Counted from the stretch's first letter, positions 33,210-44,417 are shown. The stretch is 64,000 nt of DNA from Zeaxanthinibacter sp. PT1 (GCF_028464225.1 NZ_JAQPCN010000006.1:1-64000), one strand, 5' to 3'. Numbers and translations are program-made. Notes: generated from the sequence alone by a model not told the origin.

Positions 33210-34757
33210 TTATTTGCGTACCGGGAGTGCATAAAGGTAGCGGTAATAATCATCTACGGATTTCTCCCAGGTAAAGCGCATTTTTTTGGCATTGGCTTGG
33301 ATTTTTTTCCAACGGACCGGGTCATTGAAAAAGAGGTGCAGCGCCATGTCAAAGCTCTCCAGCATATTCTCCCGCTTCTCTTCAAAGGTATCTCCGTTAA
33401 AAACAAACCCGGTTTCCAGGTGGGTTACCGTGTCTTTGAGTCCACCGGTATGATGTACCAGGCAGGGAGTGCCGCTTCTCATGGCCAGCATTTGGCTTAT
33501 CCCACAGGGTTCAAACTGGCTTGGCATAATATAGAGATCCGCTTCCAGGTAAATAGAATCAATCAGGTCTTCAGACTGACCATTGGTGAAGATGAAGTTA
33601 GGATGTTTGTAACTCATATCCCTGAAGAGCTGTTCGTATTCCGGGTCACCGGTTCCAAGCAGCATAAATATCCCTCCTACCTTATCAAGCCTTTCCAGCA
33701 TATCGGCAAGTAACTGGGGTGATCTCTTAAAGAAATAGAACTTCTGCTCTGTCAGCCTGGCCACACTGGCACAAACAAACCGCGGGGGCTGGTTTAGTAT
33801 TTCTACTACCTTTTCACCGGTATGCGCCAGGAAATCGGCCTTATACTTTTTAGATTCTTCCTGTAGCCATTGAAAGATAGCACGAATGGTATTCCTGTAG
33901 ATGTTCTTTTTCTGTGCCGTACGAATATTCTTGTAATTAGAGCCATTCAGTATACCAAACAACCTGCCTTCCATATCAGCCTGTTTAAGATCTTCTTCCA
34001 GGCTCTCACCCCCTATGAATTCCGGCGGCCTGCTGGGCTTCAGTACATCTTCCTTATAGGAAGGAGAAACTGTGTGCACGGCATCGGCGAGGCGAATACC
34101 TGTGGCCATTAGGTTTATACAGTCGCGGTAGCGGTAATCCATAAGTTTTTCCCGGTTGTAATCAACTTCAGGAAACCAGTTGCTCAAGGAGGAGTAATTA
34201 TCGTCAAATGGTCGTATTCCCTGTATGGCCAGGTTGTGAATACTGTATACGAACCTGGGCCTCTTCAAAGATTCGTATTGGGGATGATACGTTTTAAGGA
34301 AAAGTAATAAGCTGGTATGCCAATCGTGTAAGTGGATCACATCCAGGGTGCCAAAAACCTCCTGGCGTACTGCTTCCGCTACGGCAGTACAGAAGACGAT
34401 GAATTTTATAGCATCGGTATAAAATGGCTCCTTAGGATCGTTATGGTAAATATGTCCTATTTCACCGGCTGTGATTTCCGGGTGGTGGATCACATAATGT
34501 GTCAGGTTATCAAATGGTTTCTTCGGACTCACTTCGTACAGTTCTGCCGAATAGGCTTGTCCCCTTAGCTGAAAATCAAGGTTCATGATAAACTTCCCTC
34601 CCTGGTGCAAGCGCGAATAAGCAGGCACCACTACCTGCACTTTATCTCCTCTTTCGGAGATCTGCCTTGGCACATCGCGTACCACATCACCCATTCCACC
34701 GGCCTTACACTTGATAAGTCCATCATTTTCAGCAGCGACTATTAAAAAATTATTCAT
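33210..34757 (-). CDS. glgA: Glycogen/starch synthase (GT5)
   Basis: 515 residues. It transfers glucose from ADP- or UDP-glucose to a growing alpha-1,4-glucan. The N-terminal loop KAGGMGDVV (18-26) corresponds to the nucleotide-sugar KxGGL motif; LHDWHTSLLL, then SVARLTEQKF and the C-terminal SQFEPCGISQMLAMRSGTPCLV with catalytic Glu follow the GT-B fold. No glycogen branching or ADP-glucose pyrophosphorylase gene is present in the window. It stands alone between gltA and eno. Confidence 0.9.
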   Translation of the reverse strand: MNNFLIVAAENDGLIKCKAGGMGDVVRDVPRQISERGDKVQVVVPAYSRLHQGGKFIMNLDFQLRGQAYSAELYEVSPKKPFDNLTHYVIHHPEITAGEIGHIYHNDPKEPFYTDAIKFIVFCTAVAEAVRQEVFGTLDVIHLHDWHTSLLLFLKTYHPQYESLKRPRFVYSIHNLAIQGIRPFDDNYSSLSNWFPEVDYNREKLMDYRYRDCINLMATGIRLADAVHTVSPSYKEDVLKPSRPPEFIGGESLEEDLKQADMEGRLFGILNGSNYKNIRTAQKKNIYRNTIRAIFQWLQEESKKYKADFLAHTGEKVVEILNQPPRFVCASVARLTEQKFYFFKRSPQLLADMLERLDKVGGIFMLLGTGDPEYEQLFRDMSYKHPNFIFTNGQSEDLIDSIYLEADLYIMPSQFEPCGISQMLAMRSGTPCLVHHTGGLKDTVTHLETGFVFNGDTFEEKRENMLESFDMALHLFFNDPVRWKKIQANAKKMRFTWEKSVDDYYRYLYALPVRK

Positions 34758-34837
34758 AGGTTATTATCTATTGATAAGGGATTCAAAAGATACTTAATTA
34801 ATTACTCTTTCGGCAAGCTGCGTTGTAAAGAAAACAT

Positions 34838-34868
34838 AAAAAAAGCCAGGGAATAAACTCCCCGGCTT
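34838..34868 (-). terminator. Terminator of eno
   Basis: On the minus strand AAAGCCGGGGA pairs with TCCCTGGCTTT (one bulge, short loop) and is followed by a T-run. It lies 43 bp past the eno stop. A further CTTGCG-TTCA-CGCAAG hairpin (34885-34900) sits between. Confidence 0.75.
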
Positions 34869-34910
34869 TCTGCTAATTTATATTCTTGCGTTCACGCAAG
34901 CCTTAAAAAT

Positions 34911-36203
34911 TTAGGCTTTAATATTAAATGCATTTCCCTGGGGATAATATGCCACATCTCCCAATTCTTCCTCTATACGGAGAAGTTGATTATACTTGGC
35001 CATACGATCACTCCTGGAAGCTGATCCTGTCTTTATCTGCCCGGTGTTCAGCGCTACCGCCAGGTCTGCAATGGTATTATCCTCGGTCTCCCCGGAACGG
35101 TGAGACATCACTGAAGTATAACCTGCATTTTTCGCCATGTTCACGGCAGCGATCGTTTCTGTCAGGGTTCCTATTTGGTTTACTTTGATCAGGATAGAGT
35201 TCGCTATTCCATTTTCAATACCTCTGGAAAGACGCTCCACATTGGTTACAAAAAGGTCGTCACCTACCAATTGAACTTTATCCCCGACTTTATCCGTAAG
35301 GGCCTTCCAGCCGTCCCAGTCATTTTCATCCATACCGTCTTCAATAGAGATGATAGGGTACTTAGCACAAAGATCTGCAAGGTACTGAGCCTGTTCTTCA
35401 GAAGTACGTACAGCCCCGTTACTGCCTTCAAATTTCGTATAATCGTATTTTCCGTCTACGTAGAACTCTGCTGCAGCACAATCCAGGGCGATCATTACAT
35501 CATCCCCTAGAGTGTATCCTGCATTTTTTACCGCTATCCCTATGGTATCCAACGCATCTTCAGTTCCATCCAGGGTAGGTGCAAATCCTCCTTCATCACC
35601 CACTGCGGTACTGAGGTTACGGTCGTGAAGAACTTTTTTCAGATGGTGAAAGATTTCCGTTCCCATTTGCATGGCATGGGAGAAATTTTTCGCCTTGACC
35701 GGCATTACCATGAATTCTTGGAAAGCGATCGGTGCATCCGAATGGGAACCACCATTAATAATATTCATCATAGGGACAGGAAGCGTATTGGCACTTACTC
35801 CCCCGACATAGCGGTAAAGAGATTGCCCCAACTCATTGGCTGCTGCCTTGGCCACTGCCAGGGATACGCCTAAAATTGCATTAGCCCCAAGTTTTGATTT
35901 GTTCTTGGTACCATCCAGGTCTATCATTGCCTGGTCTATCTGGTTCTGCTCATAGACTAACATACCGCGGATCTGGTCAGCGATGATATCATTTACATTT
36001 TTTACGGCCTGGCTTACTCCCTTGCCCATAAATGCCTTTCCGCCATCGCGAAGCTCAACGGCTTCATGTTCTCCCGTAGAAGCTCCGGAAGGGACAGCTG
36101 CCCTGCCCATTACGCCATTCTCGGTGATCACATCTACTTCTACTGTCGGGTTCCCGCGCGAATCCAGAATTTGTCGCGCATGTACGTCTATTATGATACT
36201 CAT
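34911..36203 (-). CDS. eno: Enolase
   Basis: 430 residues, converts 2-phosphoglycerate to phosphoenolpyruvate. Signatures: [17 protein letters not shown] near the N-terminus, metal ligands in [21 protein letters not shown] and [10 protein letters not shown], catalytic Lys in [15 protein letters not shown], and [17 protein letters not shown]. It follows carA on the same strand but has its own TATATTTG -7 box. Confidence 0.98.
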   Translation of the reverse strand: MSIIIDVHARQILDSRGNPTVEVDVITENGVMGRAAVPSGASTGEHEAVELRDGGKAFMGKGVSQAVKNVNDIIADQIRGMLVYEQNQIDQAMIDLDGTKNKSKLGANAILGVSLAVAKAAANELGQSLYRYVGGVSANTLPVPMMNIINGGSHSDAPIAFQEFMVMPVKAKNFSHAMQMGTEIFHHLKKVLHDRNLSTAVGDEGGFAPTLDGTEDALDTIGIAVKNAGYTLGDDVMIALDCAAAEFYVDGKYDYTKFEGSNGAVRTSEEQAQYLADLCAKYPIISIEDGMDENDWDGWKALTDKVGDKVQLVGDDLFVTNVERLSRGIENGIANSILIKVNQIGTLTETIAAVNMAKNAGYTSVMSHRSGETEDNTIADLAVALNTGQIKTGSASRSDRMAKYNQLLRIEEELGDVAYYPQGNAFNIKA

Positions 36204-36237
36204 TTGTTTTCTTTTTTATCTTAAAAATGGTGAATTC

Positions 36238-36245
36238 CAAATATA
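36238..36245 (-). promoter_or_regulatory. -7 box TATATTTG for eno
   Basis: Full TAnnTTTG match on the minus strand, 34 bp before the eno ATG. The nearest upstream TTG is 24 nt away, slightly beyond the usual spacing. Confidence 0.55.
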
Positions 36246-36304
36246 CAAAAGACTACCGATGAAATTGTTCAAAGGCAACCTATTGCGAGGAATATAACAA
36301 TTCG

Positions 36305-37432
36305 TTAAACCGTAGCTTTATTACTAACACTTGCCTGTATCAGTTCAAAGAACTGGTCAAACAGGTAATCGGCATCATGCGGTCCCGGACTGGCTTCCGG
36401 GTGGTACTGTACAGAGAACACAGGCTTCCCCTTCATTCGCATTCCGGCAACAGTATGATCATTCAGGTGTACATGAGTGATTTCCAGCTCAGGGTGCGAC
36501 TCGGTCTCCTCCCTGTTGATCGAAAATCCATGGTTTTGCGAAGTGATCTCTCCTTTCCCGGTTTCCAGGTTCAGGACAGGGTGGTTGATCCCCCGGTGCC
36601 CGTGGTGCATCTTATAGGTGGTCACCCCGTTAGCCAGGGCTAATATCTGGTGTCCAAGGCATATCCCAAACAAGGGTTTATCCTCGGCAATGATGTTCTT
36701 TGCAACATCTATGGCACTATGCAATGGTTTGGGATCTCCAGGACCGTTAGAGATGAAGTATCCATCGGGATTCCACGACTTCATCTCCTCGTAAGAAGTG
36801 TCATACGGGAATACCTTGATGTAGGCATCTCTTTTCACCAGGTTCCTGAGGATATTCTTTTTAATTCCAATATCCAGGGCGGCTATACGTATCGGTGCAT
36901 TTTCATCACCCACGTAATAAGGCTCTTTGGTAGATACTTTTGAAGCTAACTCCAGGCCATCCATATCTGGCACCTGTTTCAGCTCTTCTTTTAAGGCGTC
37001 TATTTCGTTCACTCTGGTCGAAATTACGGCGTTCATAGCCCCATGTTCACGAATATAGGCTACCAGGGCGCGTGTATCCACATCGGATATCGCGAACATG
37101 CTGTTTTCCTCGAGAAATTGCTGTAAACTTTTGTCTGCAGCCGGGCGGGAATAGGTGTAACTGAAATTTTTGCAAATAAGTCCGGATATCTTTATAGAAT
37201 CCGACTCTACCTCATCCTCGTTGGTCCCGTAATTCCCGATATGTGCGTTTGTGGTCACCATCATCTGCCCAAAATAAGAGGGGTCTGTGAAGATCTCCTG
37301 GTAACCGGTCATCCCGGTGTTAAAACAAACTTCGCCAAAGGCGGTTCCTTCCTTCTCACCTACGGCCTTGCCATAAAAGATGGTGCCGTCTGCCAATAAT
37401 ACTAGTGCTTTTTTCCTGGTAATGTACTTCAT
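36305..37432 (-). CDS. carA: Carbamoyl-phosphate synthase small subunit
   Basis: 375 residues. It supplies ammonia from glutamine for carbamoyl phosphate, for pyrimidines and arginine. The N-terminal CPSase_sm domain (ALVLLADGTIFYG, EVCFNTGMTGYQEIFTDPSY) precedes the class I glutaminase with nucleophile Cys in GICLGHQ and His/Glu in QYHPEASPGPHD. The start MKYITRKKALVLL at 37432 matches the family better than an in-frame start 36 bp upstream. carB is not in the window. It lies after rplQ with an intervening terminator. Confidence 0.96.
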   Translation of the reverse strand: MKYITRKKALVLLADGTIFYGKAVGEKEGTAFGEVCFNTGMTGYQEIFTDPSYFGQMMVTTNAHIGNYGTNEDEVESDSIKISGLICKNFSYTYSRPAADKSLQQFLEENSMFAISDVDTRALVAYIREHGAMNAVISTRVNEIDALKEELKQVPDMDGLELASKVSTKEPYYVGDENAPIRIAALDIGIKKNILRNLVKRDAYIKVFPYDTSYEEMKSWNPDGYFISNGPGDPKPLHSAIDVAKNIIAEDKPLFGICLGHQILALANGVTTYKMHHGHRGINHPVLNLETGKGEITSQNHGFSINREETESHPELEITHVHLNDHTVAGMRMKGKPVFSVQYHPEASPGPHDADYLFDQFFELIQASVSNKATV

Positions 37433-37470
37433 CAGTCTTCTTGCTATAAAAGTTTCACAAAGAAACACAA

Positions 37471-37502
37471 AAAAAGGATAAGCTTTTAGGCCTATCCTTT
37501 TT
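37471..37502. terminator. Terminator after the ribosomal block
   Basis: AAAAAGGATA (37471-37480) pairs with TATCCTTTTT (37493-37502), 10 bp with A/T runs on both sides. It lies between rplQ and carA and closes the long minus-strand ribosomal transcript. Confidence 0.75.
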
Positions 37503-37527
37503 CCGTATTTTAAAAGTTCTCAACATC

Positions 37528-38031
37528 CTATTCTTCTGAATCGTCAGTTTTAGTCTCTTTTGTTGCTTCCGGTGCCGGAGCAGTTTCTGTTTTCTTGCTT
37601 CGGCTACGACGGGTAGTTTTCTTCTTCTTGGTCTCCCCGGCATTGTAAAGCTCGTTAAAGTCTACCAGCTCTATCATGGCCATATCCGCGTTATCTCCCA
37701 TTCGGTTACCCAGTTTAATAATTCGGGTATATCCTCCCGGACGATCCGCAACCTTCTCGGCTACCGTATCAAAAAGCTCGCTTACCGCGTGCTTATCCCT
37801 GAGGTTCCTGAAAACGATACGCCTATTATGGGTACCCTTTTCTGCAGTCTTGTTATTCTCTGCCTTTGATTTTGTGATCAGGGGCTCAATGAACTGCTTC
37901 AACGCTTTGGCCTTGGCCACAGTGGTATTAATTCTCTTGTGTTCAATCAGGGAACAAGCCATGTTGGCCAGCATCGCCTTTCTGTGGGCTGTCTGTCTTC
38001 CTAAGTGATTGATCTTTTTTCCGTGTCTCAT
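37528..38031 (-). CDS. rplQ: 50S ribosomal protein L17
   Basis: 167 residues. The first 120 are the L17 domain ([35 protein letters not shown]). The last 40 or so are a low-complexity tail, first Lys/Arg/Thr-rich then Ala/Pro/Glu/Asp-rich, making it longer than the E. coli protein (127). Last gene of the alpha-type cluster. Confidence 0.97.
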   Translation of the reverse strand: MRHGKKINHLGRQTAHRKAMLANMACSLIEHKRINTTVAKAKALKQFIEPLITKSKAENNKTAEKGTHNRRIVFRNLRDKHAVSELFDTVAEKVADRPGGYTRIIKLGNRMGDNADMAMIELVDFNELYNAGETKKKKTTRRSRSKKTETAPAPEATKETKTDDSEE

Positions 38032-38084
38032 CGTTCTATTCTATAATAATCCCTACTCCGTCAATAACGGGCTCAGGGCCAAAT

Positions 38085-39077
38085 TTAATCTTTATCCAAT
38101 TTATACTTTGACAGGTCCATGCCGAAGTTAAGGCCTTTGTTAATGACCAGCTCTTCTAACTCTGTGAGCGACTTTTTACCAAAGTTCCTGAATTTCATCA
38201 GGTCGTTCTTATTGAAAGATACAAGGTCTCCCAGGGTATCCACTTCGGCTGCCTTCAGGCAGTTCAGGGCACGTACGGAAAGGTCCATATCTACCAACTT
38301 GGTCTTCAGTAACTGGCGCATGTGCAGTGACTCCTCATCATAGGTCTCTGTCTGTGCGATCTCATCTGCTTCCAAGGTGATACGCTCGTCAGAGAAGAGC
38401 ATGAAGTGGTGGATCAACACCTTAGCCGCCTCTGTAAGGGCGTCCTTAGGATGGATGGATCCGTCTGTCATGATCTCAAAAACCAATTTCTCATAATCGG
38501 TCTTTTGCTCTACACGGAAGTTCTCAATGCTGTATTTCACATTCTTCACAGGCGTGAAGATAGAGTCAACAGCAATACTACCGATCGGCGCATTAGATTT
38601 CTTGTTCTCTTCTGCAGGAACATATCCCCTACCTTTCTCAATGATCAACTCCATGTTGATATTGACTTTAGGATCCATGTTGCAGATTACAAGGTCAGGA
38701 TTCAGCACCTGGTATCCAGAGATGAATTTCTGGAAATCACCGGCGGTAAGTTGTTCTTTCCCGCTTACGGAGATGGAAACCGTTTCTTCGTTCACATCTT
38801 CGATCTGCCTTTTAAAGCGAACCTGTTTCAGGTTCAGGATCATTTCGGTTACATCTTCTACAACACCTTCAATGACCGAAAACTCGTGCTCTACTTTATC
38901 GATACGAACAGAAGTGATAGCAAAACCTTCCAGAGAGGAAAGCAGTACTCTTCTGAGCGCGTTCCCGACAGTCAGACCGTATCCGGGTTCCAAAGGGCGA
39001 AATTCAAATTTCCCTTCGAAATCGGAAGAATCAATCATTATAACTTTGTCGGGCTTCTGAAAATTAAATAATGCCAT
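38085..39077 (-). CDS. rpoA: RNA polymerase alpha subunit
   Basis: 330 residues. The alpha-NTD for dimerisation ([26 protein letters not shown]) runs to about 230 and the alpha-CTD with two helix-hairpin-helix units ([18 protein letters not shown]-type, [26 protein letters not shown]) is at the end. It sits between rpsD and rplQ, the usual place in the alpha operon. Confidence 0.98.
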   Translation of the reverse strand: MALFNFQKPDKVIMIDSSDFEGKFEFRPLEPGYGLTVGNALRRVLLSSLEGFAITSVRIDKVEHEFSVIEGVVEDVTEMILNLKQVRFKRQIEDVNEETVSISVSGKEQLTAGDFQKFISGYQVLNPDLVICNMDPKVNINMELIIEKGRGYVPAEENKKSNAPIGSIAVDSIFTPVKNVKYSIENFRVEQKTDYEKLVFEIMTDGSIHPKDALTEAAKVLIHHFMLFSDERITLEADEIAQTETYDEESLHMRQLLKTKLVDMDLSVRALNCLKAAEVDTLGDLVSFNKNDLMKFRNFGKKSLTELEELVINKGLNFGMDLSKYKLDKD

Positions 39078-39095
39078 AGTCAGATCTGTGTTGTT

Positions 39096-39701
39096 TTATT
39101 TCGAGTATAACTCAACGATTAATTGTTCTTTGATGTTCTCCGGAATCTGAATACGTTCTGGAACCGCAACAAAGGTACCTTGCATTTTTTCTGAATTCCA
39201 GCTCAGCCATTCGTAAACACTGCTGTTAGCAGCTAAAGCATCCTGGATAGTTTGCAGGGATTTAGATTTTTCTCTAACACCTACAACGTCTCCTGCTTTT
39301 AATGAGTAAGAAGGAATATTCACAACTTCACCATTAACGGTGATGTGCCTGTGAGAAACTAACTGCCGCGCTCCTCTCCTGGAAGTTGCAATTCCAAAAC
39401 GGAATACTGCGTTGTCCAGACGTGATTCGCACAACTGTAACAGAACCTCACCGGTAACTCCCTTGCTGCGGTTTGCACGTGCAAAGAGGTTACGGAATTG
39501 GCGCTCAAGGATACCGTAGGTATACTTAGCTTTCTGCTTCTCCATCAACTGGATAGCATATTCTGATTTCTTACCACGACGACGGTTGTTACCGTGCTGT
39601 CCCGGTGGGTAGTTTTTCTTTTCAAAAGACTTGTCGTCTCCGAATATCGCTTCGCCGAATTTACGAGCGATCTTAGTTTTTGGTCCTGTGTATCTTGCCA
39701 T
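39096..39701 (-). CDS. rpsD: 30S ribosomal protein S4
   Basis: 201 residues. The S4 RNA-binding domain reads [20 protein letters not shown] followed by [11 protein letters not shown]. In E. coli S4 represses its own operon. The 101-bp spacer upstream toward rpsK is longer than most in this block, leaving room for such control, but I see no clear structure in it. Confidence 0.98.
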   Translation of the reverse strand: MARYTGPKTKIARKFGEAIFGDDKSFEKKNYPPGQHGNNRRRGKKSEYAIQLMEKQKAKYTYGILERQFRNLFARANRSKGVTGEVLLQLCESRLDNAVFRFGIATSRRGARQLVSHRHITVNGEVVNIPSYSLKAGDVVGVREKSKSLQTIQDALAANSSVYEWLSWNSEKMQGTFVAVPERIQIPENIKEQLIVELYSK

Positions 39702-39802
39702 CTTCTATAAATTGGGGAATGTGATTATGAATTAAGGCTAATCCTTCGATAATCGTAACTACACTCCCGGTGAAAAATTAATTATTCAGGTTATGATATA
39801 AA

Positions 39803-40207
39803 TTATACTCTCCTTCTTTTTGGAGGCCTGCAGCCATTATGTGGCAGCGGAGTAACATCGATGATTTCTGTAACTTCGATCCCGGAATTGTGGATAGAGC
39901 GGATAGCGGATTCACGTCCGTTACCTGGTCCTTTTACATAGACCTTCACTTTCCTTAGTCCGGCTTCATGTGCAATCTTAGCACACTCTTCGGAAGCAAC
40001 CTGGGCAGCGTAAGGAGTATTCTTCTTAGAGCCCCTGAATCCCATCTTACCAGCAGATGACCAGGAAATCACATCACCCTTCTTGTTGGTCAGGGAAATA
40101 ATGATGTTGTTGAAAGAGGCAGTGATATGCGCCTCCCCGGTAGACTCTACAATTACTTTACGCTTTTTTGCGGCTTTTGTGCCTGCTTTTGCACCTGTCT
40201 TTGCCAT
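39803..40207 (-). CDS. rpsK: 30S ribosomal protein S11
   Basis: 134 residues with a Lys/Ala-rich start ([17 protein letters not shown]), the [16 protein letters not shown]-like core and the invariant [13 protein letters not shown] end. It follows rpsM by 11 bp and forms part of the platform of the small subunit. Confidence 0.97.
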   Translation of the reverse strand: MAKTGAKAGTKAAKKRKVIVESTGEAHITASFNNIIISLTNKKGDVISWSSAGKMGFRGSKKNTPYAAQVASEECAKIAHEAGLRKVKVYVKGPGNGRESAIRSIHNSGIEVTEIIDVTPLPHNGCRPPKRRRV

Positions 40208-40218
40208 ACTTCTATTTA

Positions 40219-40593
40219 TTATTTAGTTGCTTTCTTCTTGTTAGCAACCGTTTTTCTCTTTCCTTTCCTCGTCCTAGAGTTATTCTTAGTACGTTGTCCT
40301 CTCAATGGAAGTCCAGAACGGTGACGGATCCCACGGTAACAACCAATATCCATCAATCGCTTGATGTTTAGTTGCGTTTCAGAACGAAGCTCCCCTTCTA
40401 TCTTATAAGAAGATACTGCATCACGAACACTACCGATCTCGTCATCAGACCAATCAGATACGGTCTTGTCCTCGTCAACTCCGGCTTTCTCCAGAATTTC
40501 CTGAGCCCTGCTTTTACCGATACCAAAAATATAGGTAAGGGCGATGACCCCTCTTTTCTGCTTTGGTATATCTACCCCTGCTATTCTTGCCAT
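40219..40593 (-). CDS. rpsM: 30S ribosomal protein S13
   Basis: 124 residues. It opens with [20 protein letters not shown] and ends in [20 protein letters not shown] plus a basic tail that reaches the P-site tRNA. It starts 2 bp after the rpmJ stop codon. Confidence 0.98.
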   Translation of the reverse strand: MARIAGVDIPKQKRGVIALTYIFGIGKSRAQEILEKAGVDEDKTVSDWSDDEIGSVRDAVSSYKIEGELRSETQLNIKRLMDIGCYRGIRHRSGLPLRGQRTKNNSRTRKGKRKTVANKKKATK

Positions 40594-40595
40594 AA

Positions 40596-40712
40596 TTACC
40601 CTTGTCTTTGTTTAAATCTAGGATTCTTTTTGTTAATCACGTAAAGCCTGCCCTTTCTGCGTACTATCTTGCATTCAGCGCTTCGCTTCTTAATGGATGC
40701 TCTTACTTTCAT
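40596..40712 (-). CDS. rpmJ: 50S ribosomal protein L36 (zinc-ligand-free form)
   Basis: A 38-residue gene between infA and rps[21 protein letters not shown] and so on to KQRQG. Of the zinc ligands of classical L36 (Cys11, Cys14, Cys27, His33) only Cys14 remains; the others are Ser, Asn and Phe. It is therefore the zinc-independent variant. Confidence 0.95.
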   Translation of the reverse strand: MKVRASIKKRSAECKIVRRKGRLYVINKKNPRFKQRQG

Positions 40713-40724
40713 CGTTCTAAAGTC

Positions 40725-40940
40725 TTAATATCTATATGTAATTCTTGCCTTGCTTAAATCGTACGGACTCATCTCAAGTTTTACCTTATCACCGGGTAAC
40801 AACTTAATGTAATGCATTCGCATTTTCCCGGAAATGTGAGCCGTAACCACGTGTCCATTTTCCAGTTCCACTCGGAACATGGCATTTGACAACGCTTCTA
40901 TAATAGAGCCGTCTTGTTCTATAGGTGCTTGTTTGGCCAT
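40725..40940 (-). CDS. infA: Translation initiation factor IF-1
   Basis: 71 residues, a single OB fold: [38 protein letters not shown] and [19 protein letters not shown]. Located between secY and rpmJ as in most bacteria; it starts 4 bp after the secY stop codon. Confidence 0.98.
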   Translation of the reverse strand: MAKQAPIEQDGSIIEALSNAMFRVELENGHVVTAHISGKMRMHYIKLLPGDKVKLEMSPYDLSKARITYRY

Positions 40941-40944
40941 ATTA

Positions 40945-42288
40945 TTATGCTACTTTTCTGTTTTTTCCAGTTTTCATTAGTCCATCGTAATGCCTGTTCA
41001 GCAAATACGAGTTTACTTGTTGTACAGTGTCTATTGCCACCCCAACCATGATCAGCAGGGAAGTTCCACCGTAAAATAACGCCCATCCGGGTTGTATGTC
41101 CATCAGCTTTACTACTACAGCCGGTAATACGGCGAGTAAAGCCAGGAATACTGCACCGGGCAGGGTGATCAGAGACATCACCTTATCCAGGAAACTTGCA
41201 GTCTCTTTACCGGGTCTGATCCCGGGGATAAATCCTCCACTTCTTTTCAGGTCATCTGCCATCTTATTCGTTGGCACGGTGATGGCCGTATAGAAGTAGG
41301 TGAATATGATAATCAGCAGGGCGAACAAGATGTTGTAAGCCAGGCCAAATATATCCTGGAACTGTACTTCCATCCACTGACCTACCGCGGTATCATTAAA
41401 CGTACGTCCCAATAATCCGGGAGCGAACATGATCGCCTGGGCAAAGATGATTGGCATTACCCCGGAAGCATTGAGCTTTAAAGGGATATACTGCCTGGAA
41501 CCGATAACGTTCTTCTCGTATCCTCCGGATGCTGTTCTCCTCGCATACTGAACCGGTATACGCCTCGTGGCCATTACCAGTAACACACTAGCCAGGATAA
41601 CCAGGAACCAAAGGATAACTTCGATCAACATGAACATCAGTCCCCCGTTGTTATTTGTTGTCCTTGAAATAAATTCCTGGACAAAAGATTGAGGCATGGT
41701 CGCGATAATACCGATCATAATCAGGAGAGAAATACCATTCCCGATCCCTTTATCCGTAATACGCTCTCCTAACCACATGGCAAATACGGTTCCTGTAACC
41801 AGGATGATTACCGCAGGGACCATAAAGTTAAGACCTTTCCCCAATAAGAATGCACTGTCCGGCACTCCTAGCGCACTAAGGCTATAGAGGTATGCCGGGG
41901 CTTGTACAATACAGATTCCGATGGTCAGCCATCGGGTGATCTGGTTTTTAGTTTTTCTGCCGCTTTCACCTTCTTTATCCAGTTTTTGCAGGTAAGGAAC
42001 CGCGATTCCCATTAACTGCACTACAATAGATGCCGAAATATAGGGCATGATCCCTAAGGCGAAAACAGAAGCATTGGCAAAGGCGCCTCCTGTGAATGCA
42101 TTCAGAATTCCCAGGATACCTTGCTCAGTATTGGAAGATAACTCTGCCAATTGTGAGGTATCTATACCCGGAAGAACTATCTGCGCACCAAAACGGTACA
42201 CTAATAAGAGCCCCAGAGTAACCAAAATCCTTGCCCTCAGCTCATCAATCTTCCAGATATTGGATATAATCTCAAAAAACTTCTTCAT
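40945..42288 (-). CDS. secY: Preprotein translocase subunit SecY
   Basis: 447 residues with ten membrane segments, the central channel of the Sec translocon. Recognisable parts are [31 protein letters not shown] and [20 protein letters not shown], the last being the cytoplasmic loop that contacts the ribosome and SecA. It lies between rplO and infA. Confidence 0.98.
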   Translation of the reverse strand: MKKFFEIISNIWKIDELRARILVTLGLLLVYRFGAQIVLPGIDTSQLAELSSNTEQGILGILNAFTGGAFANASVFALGIMPYISASIVVQLMGIAVPYLQKLDKEGESGRKTKNQITRWLTIGICIVQAPAYLYSLSALGVPDSAFLLGKGLNFMVPAVIILVTGTVFAMWLGERITDKGIGNGISLLIMIGIIATMPQSFVQEFISRTTNNNGGLMFMLIEVILWFLVILASVLLVMATRRIPVQYARRTASGGYEKNVIGSRQYIPLKLNASGVMPIIFAQAIMFAPGLLGRTFNDTAVGQWMEVQFQDIFGLAYNILFALLIIIFTYFYTAITVPTNKMADDLKRSGGFIPGIRPGKETASFLDKVMSLITLPGAVFLALLAVLPAVVVKLMDIQPGWALFYGGTSLLIMVGVAIDTVQQVNSYLLNRHYDGLMKTGKNRKVA

Positions 42289-42299
42289 AGTTTGTCTTC

Positions 42300-42752
42300 T
42301 TATAAATTTATAGCCTCACCACCTGCAGCCTCGATAGCTTTTTGCGCGGTAGCTGTAAATTTATGAACAGTGACTTTCAATGGAGCTTTCAATTCTCCAT
42401 TTCCTAATATTTTTACCAGGTCGTTCTTACCGGCCAGGTTGTTGGCGATAAGGTCTTCCAGGGTAACGGTGTCCTTAATGGCTTTCTCATCGACCAATTG
42501 CTGAAGTGTAGCCAGGTTAATTCCCCTGTACTCTTTGCGGTTGATGTTGGTAAAACCAAATTTAGGAACTCGGCGCTGTAATGGCATCTGCCCACCTTCA
42601 AAACCGATCTTCTTAGAGTAACCGGATCTTGATTTGGCACCTTTATGACCACGTGTAGCAGTACCGCCTTTTCCTGAACCTTGTCCACGACCTACGATTT
42701 TTCCTGCTTTATGAGTAGCACCTTTTGCTGGTTTCAAATTGCTTAATTTCAT
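42300..42752 (-). CDS. rplO: 50S ribosomal protein L15
   Basis: 150 residues: [20 protein letters not shown], then the Gly-rich basic loop [23 protein letters not shown] 42752 is preferred over a GTG one codon upstream because MKLSNL is the family start. Confidence 0.97.
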   Translation of the reverse strand: MKLSNLKPAKGATHKAGKIVGRGQGSGKGGTATRGHKGAKSRSGYSKKIGFEGGQMPLQRRVPKFGFTNINRKEYRGINLATLQQLVDEKAIKDTVTLEDLIANNLAGKNDLVKILGNGELKAPLKVTVHKFTATAQKAIEAAGGEAINL

Positions 42753-42765
42753 CACACTGTATTTT

Positions 42766-42945
42766 TTAAGCTTCCTCTGTGGAAACCAAGTGTTTTACTT
42801 TATTGATCATGCCAAGAATCGCGGGCGTGTCTTCATGTTCCACGACCTGACCTATTTTTCGCAAGCCCAGGGCTTCCAAAGTTCGTTTCTGGTTCTGTGG
42901 TCTTTTAATCCCACTCTTCACCTGTGTTACTTTTATCTTTGCCAT
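42766..42945 (-). CDS. rpmD: 50S ribosomal protein L30
   Basis: 59 residues between rpsE and rpl[41 protein letters not shown] and [14 protein letters not shown] full-length L30, one of the smallest genes of the cluster. Confidence 0.95.
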   Translation of the reverse strand: MAKIKVTQVKSGIKRPQNQKRTLEALGLRKIGQVVEHEDTPAILGMINKVKHLVSTEEA

Positions 42946-42956
42946 TTGATTCTCGC

Positions 42957-43481
42957 TTATCCTTTAAATACTTTTTCTAAAGAGACACCTCGTTGTTGTG
43001 CTACGGTCTGTGCATCTCGTAATTGCAAGAGCGCATCAAAGGTAGCCTTTACTACGTTGTGTGGGTTAGAAGATCCCTGGGACTTAGAAAGTACATCCTG
43101 TACTCCTACTGCCTCCAGTACCGCACGTACGGCTCCACCGGCAATAACCCCGGTACCGTGAGATGCAGGCTGGATATATACCCTGGCTCCACCAAATTTC
43201 CCTTTTTGCTCGTGAGGCAGTGTTCCCTTGTTCAGGGGAATCCTGATCAGGTTTTTCTTAGCGTCTTCAATCGCCTTAGCAATTGCGGTTGCCACTTCCT
43301 TAGATTTTCCTAAACCGTGGCCAACGACACCATTCTCATCACCTACAACAACGATCGCAGAGAAACCGAAGGCTCTACCACCCTTGGTTACCTTTGTTAC
43401 ACGTTGTACTCCCACCAAGCGATCTTTCAGTTCAAGACCTCCGGGTTTCACAGTTTCTACATTTTTGTATTTCCCGTACAT
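42957..43481 (-). CDS. rpsE: 30S ribosomal protein S5
   Basis: 174 residues. The double-stranded-RNA-like N-terminal domain has [20 protein letters not shown] and [17 protein letters not shown]; the C-terminal part has [20 protein letters not shown]. It contributes to decoding accuracy. Confidence 0.98.
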   Translation of the reverse strand: MYGKYKNVETVKPGGLELKDRLVGVQRVTKVTKGGRAFGFSAIVVVGDENGVVGHGLGKSKEVATAIAKAIEDAKKNLIRIPLNKGTLPHEQKGKFGGARVYIQPASHGTGVIAGGAVRAVLEAVGVQDVLSKSQGSSNPHNVVKATFDALLQLRDAQTVAQQRGVSLEKVFKG

Positions 43482-43489
43482 ACCTTTAA

Positions 43490-43843
43490 TTAAAATTTTA
43501 ATCCAGCTTCCCTGGCACCTTCGGCCAACGATTTAACCCTTCCGTGATATAAATTACCTCCACGGTCAAAGGCAACCTTTTCAATTCCGGCCTCCTTCGC
43601 TTTCTCAGCGATGGCCTTCCCTACTTGGTTGGCAACTTCCATTTTGGTCCCATCTGCTTTTACTTCCTTATCCCTGGAAGAAGCAGCTGCAAGGGTTACC
43701 CCCTTGTTATCGTCTATCAACTGGGCATAGATCTCCTTGTTACTCCTGAAAACAGCCAGACGAGGCTTCTCAGCGGTTCCAAAGGATACCTTTCTAATTC
43801 TTCTTTTGATGCGTAGTCTACGCTCGGTCTTTGATAATCCCAT
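43490..43843 (-). CDS. rplR: 50S ribosomal protein L18
   Basis: 117 residues, binds 5S r[21 protein letters not shown] is the basic N-terminus; [19 protein letters not shown] and the closing [20 protein letters not shown] are diagnostic. Confidence 0.97.
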   Translation of the reverse strand: MGLSKTERRLRIKRRIRKVSFGTAEKPRLAVFRSNKEIYAQLIDDNKGVTLAAASSRDKEVKADGTKMEVANQVGKAIAEKAKEAGIEKVAFDRGGNLYHGRVKSLAEGAREAGLKF

Positions 43844-43853
43844 GATTCAGTTA

Positions 43854-44396
43854 TTAAGCTGATTTACCTGCTTTTCTTCTTAAAATTTCGCCTTTGAACT
43901 TGATCCCTTTTCCTTTGTAAGGCTCTGGCTTACGGAAGGAACGGATTTTAGCGGCGATCTGCCCTACAAGCTGCTTGTCGTGAGACGTCAGTTTGATCGT
44001 TGGGTTCTTTCCTTTTTCAGAGGTGGTTTCGATCTTTACTTCCGGGGCCAGTTCCAGAACAATATTGTGGGAAAAGCCTAAGGCAAGATCCAATTTTTGT
44101 CCTTGGTTACTGGCACGGTATCCAACTCCGACCAATTCTAATTCCTTTGTCCAACCTTCAGATACACCCAGTACCATGTTGTTAACAAGGGAGCGGTAAA
44201 GTCCGTGCTTAGTCTTGTGCTCAATACTATCAGAAGGACGGTTAACGATGATCTCGTTGTCCTCTATCCGGATAGTCACCCCGTCAAAGCTCTGGCTTAA
44301 TTCGCCCAGCTTTCCCTTAACAGTGATCACGTTATCCGTGATGTTTGCTGTAGTACCCTCGGGCATTACGATTGGATTATTCCCTATTCTAGACAT
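43854..44396 (-). CDS. rplF: 50S ribosomal protein L6
   Basis: 180 residues in two related domains, with MSRIGNNPIVMPEGT at the start and the C-terminal PEPYKGKGIKFKGEILRRKAGK signature. It lies near the factor-binding site of the large subunit. Confidence 0.98.
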   Translation of the reverse strand: MSRIGNNPIVMPEGTTANITDNVITVKGKLGELSQSFDGVTIRIEDNEIIVNRPSDSIEHKTKHGLYRSLVNNMVLGVSEGWTKELELVGVGYRASNQGQKLDLALGFSHNIVLELAPEVKIETTSEKGKNPTIKLTSHDKQLVGQIAAKIRSFRKPEPYKGKGIKFKGEILRRKAGKSA

Positions 44397-44417
44397 TTTT
44401 CTATCCTTTAATTCTCA

